Positions 4,996 to 5,474 of a stretch of 5,474 bases of DNA are shown here, one piece after another (the first letter of the stretch is position 1; each line of letters opens with the position of its first letter). The notes under the pieces were generated by a model. It was not told where the DNA came from. It did not search any database and saw only the letters and a program-made list of their open reading frames with translations. The stretch lies in NCBI GenBank assembly GCA_002683735.1, contig NYTZ01000026.1, positions 1 to 5,474 on the forward strand. Direction: 5' to 3'. Both the position numbers and the translations under genes were made by a program. The DNA is from Flavobacteriales bacterium (GTDB lineage: Bacteria; Bacteroidota; Bacteroidia; Flavobacteriales; UA16).

Positions 4996-5474
4996 GACGC
5001 CGCTTTTGAAGGAGTGGCGGCCAACTGAAGCTGGAGCTCATTCCCCAGGAACTCCGCGATGGCCTTCATGCCGCGGCGGCCATCCCCCAGACGGGACTCG
5101 GCTTCGGAATTGTAGTTGGTGTTGATGTTGATGTCATAGAAGTGCAAGGTCCCATCGGTGCCTGGAGCCGCCTCCATGGCCGCCACCTCCATGCCGACAT
5201 CCTTGAGAAAGGACAGGCAGGCCGAGAGCGTCTGGGGCTGGTGGTCTGCAAGGATTTCAAACTTGGATCGGCCATCCGCAGGGCAGTAGGCATGGCCCAC
5301 TTGGCAGGCATCAGATGGACACAGATCAAATCCACCTCCCGCGTCAATGCTGACGGTATACAGGTGCTGTTGCCCGACGAACTCCAAGCGCAGCACACGC
5401 CCATCTGCGGGACGGATATATTCCTGCAACAGCACCGTGCCATCGAGCGTGTAGGCATGAAAATCCTGCAGAAC
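4992..5474 (-). CDS. ATP-grasp domain protein, C-terminal part (5' end outside window)
   Basis: The frame is open to the right edge, giving 160 residues of a longer protein; the GTG at 5435 is internal. The fragment looks like the C-terminal half of an ATP-grasp ligase fold: GTVLLQEYI (12-20), where Glu18 fits the adenine-binding acidic residue; RVLRLEFVGQQHLYTV (26-41), the usual Arg-strand-Gly pattern; GMEVAAMEA (94-102); and HFYDININTNYNSEA (111-125), where Asp114 and Asn116 fit the D/E-x-N magnesium ligands. A middle stretch carries three cysteines (Cys52, Cys57, Cys64). The final helix (MKAIAEFLGNEL) and a short Ala-rich tail end the protein. ATP-grasp enzymes usually join a carboxylate to an amine or thiol through an acyl-phosphate. 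RimK-like peptide ligases are the nearest named group I can suggest, but the missing N-terminal half prevents closer assignment. It is translationally coupled to the oxidase. Confidence 0.72.
   Translation of the reverse strand, partial: VLQDFHAYTLDGTVLLQEYIRPADGRVLRLEFVGQQHLYTVSIDAGGGFDLCPSDACQVGHAYCPADGRSKFEILADHQPQTLSACLSFLKDVGMEVAAMEAAPGTDGTLHFYDININTNYNSEAESRLGDGRRGMKAIAEFLGNELQLQLAATPSKAAS

Overview
The window is a gene-dense piece of a high-GC bacterial chromosome (two lines counted by hand gave 57% and 65% GC). It looks like Bacteroidota. The SerC and SerA proteins match, by remembered sequence, the Bacteroidota versions: a SerC with the NNTIFGT and DMSSDIFSRP stretches, and a short ACT-less SerA. 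They are followed by a DUF1015 gene, an order I associate with that phylum. Most start codons lack a Shine-Dalgarno sequence, which also fits. I cannot name a genus.

Layout: five genes run left to right from 1 to 3852: the 3' part of serC, then serA, a DUF1015 protein, a YggS/PLPBP-family protein and an 88-residue two-helix membrane protein. Spacings are 20, 42 and 11 bases, then a 4-base ATGA overlap, so this reads as one operon whose promoter lies left of the window. Two genes run right to left from the right edge to 3853: the C-terminal part of an ATP-grasp protein and a sarcosine-oxidase-like flavoprotein, also joined by an ATGA overlap. The two convergent operons abut with no intergenic base; both stop codons lie in the palindrome TGATCA (3850-3855). 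No stretch longer than 42 bases is without a gene. I see no RNA gene, mobile element, CRISPR array or canonical intrinsic terminator.

How the genes may work together: SerA oxidises 3-phosphoglycerate to 3-phosphohydroxypyruvate and SerC transaminates that to phosphoserine, using pyridoxal phosphate (PLP). No serB phosphatase is present in the window. YggS is a PLP-binding homeostasis protein, so its position behind a PLP enzyme makes sense. DUF1015 is uncharacterised in role; its place beside serA/serC and its ADGHHR motif suggest, but do not prove, a role around serine or phosphoserine. The opposing pair joins an ATP-dependent ligase-type domain with an amine/amino-acid oxidase and may be a small-molecule modification module of unknown substrate. 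Most of the window is ordinary core metabolism; the least explained parts are the DUF1015 protein, the 88-residue membrane protein and the ATP-grasp/flavin-oxidase pair.
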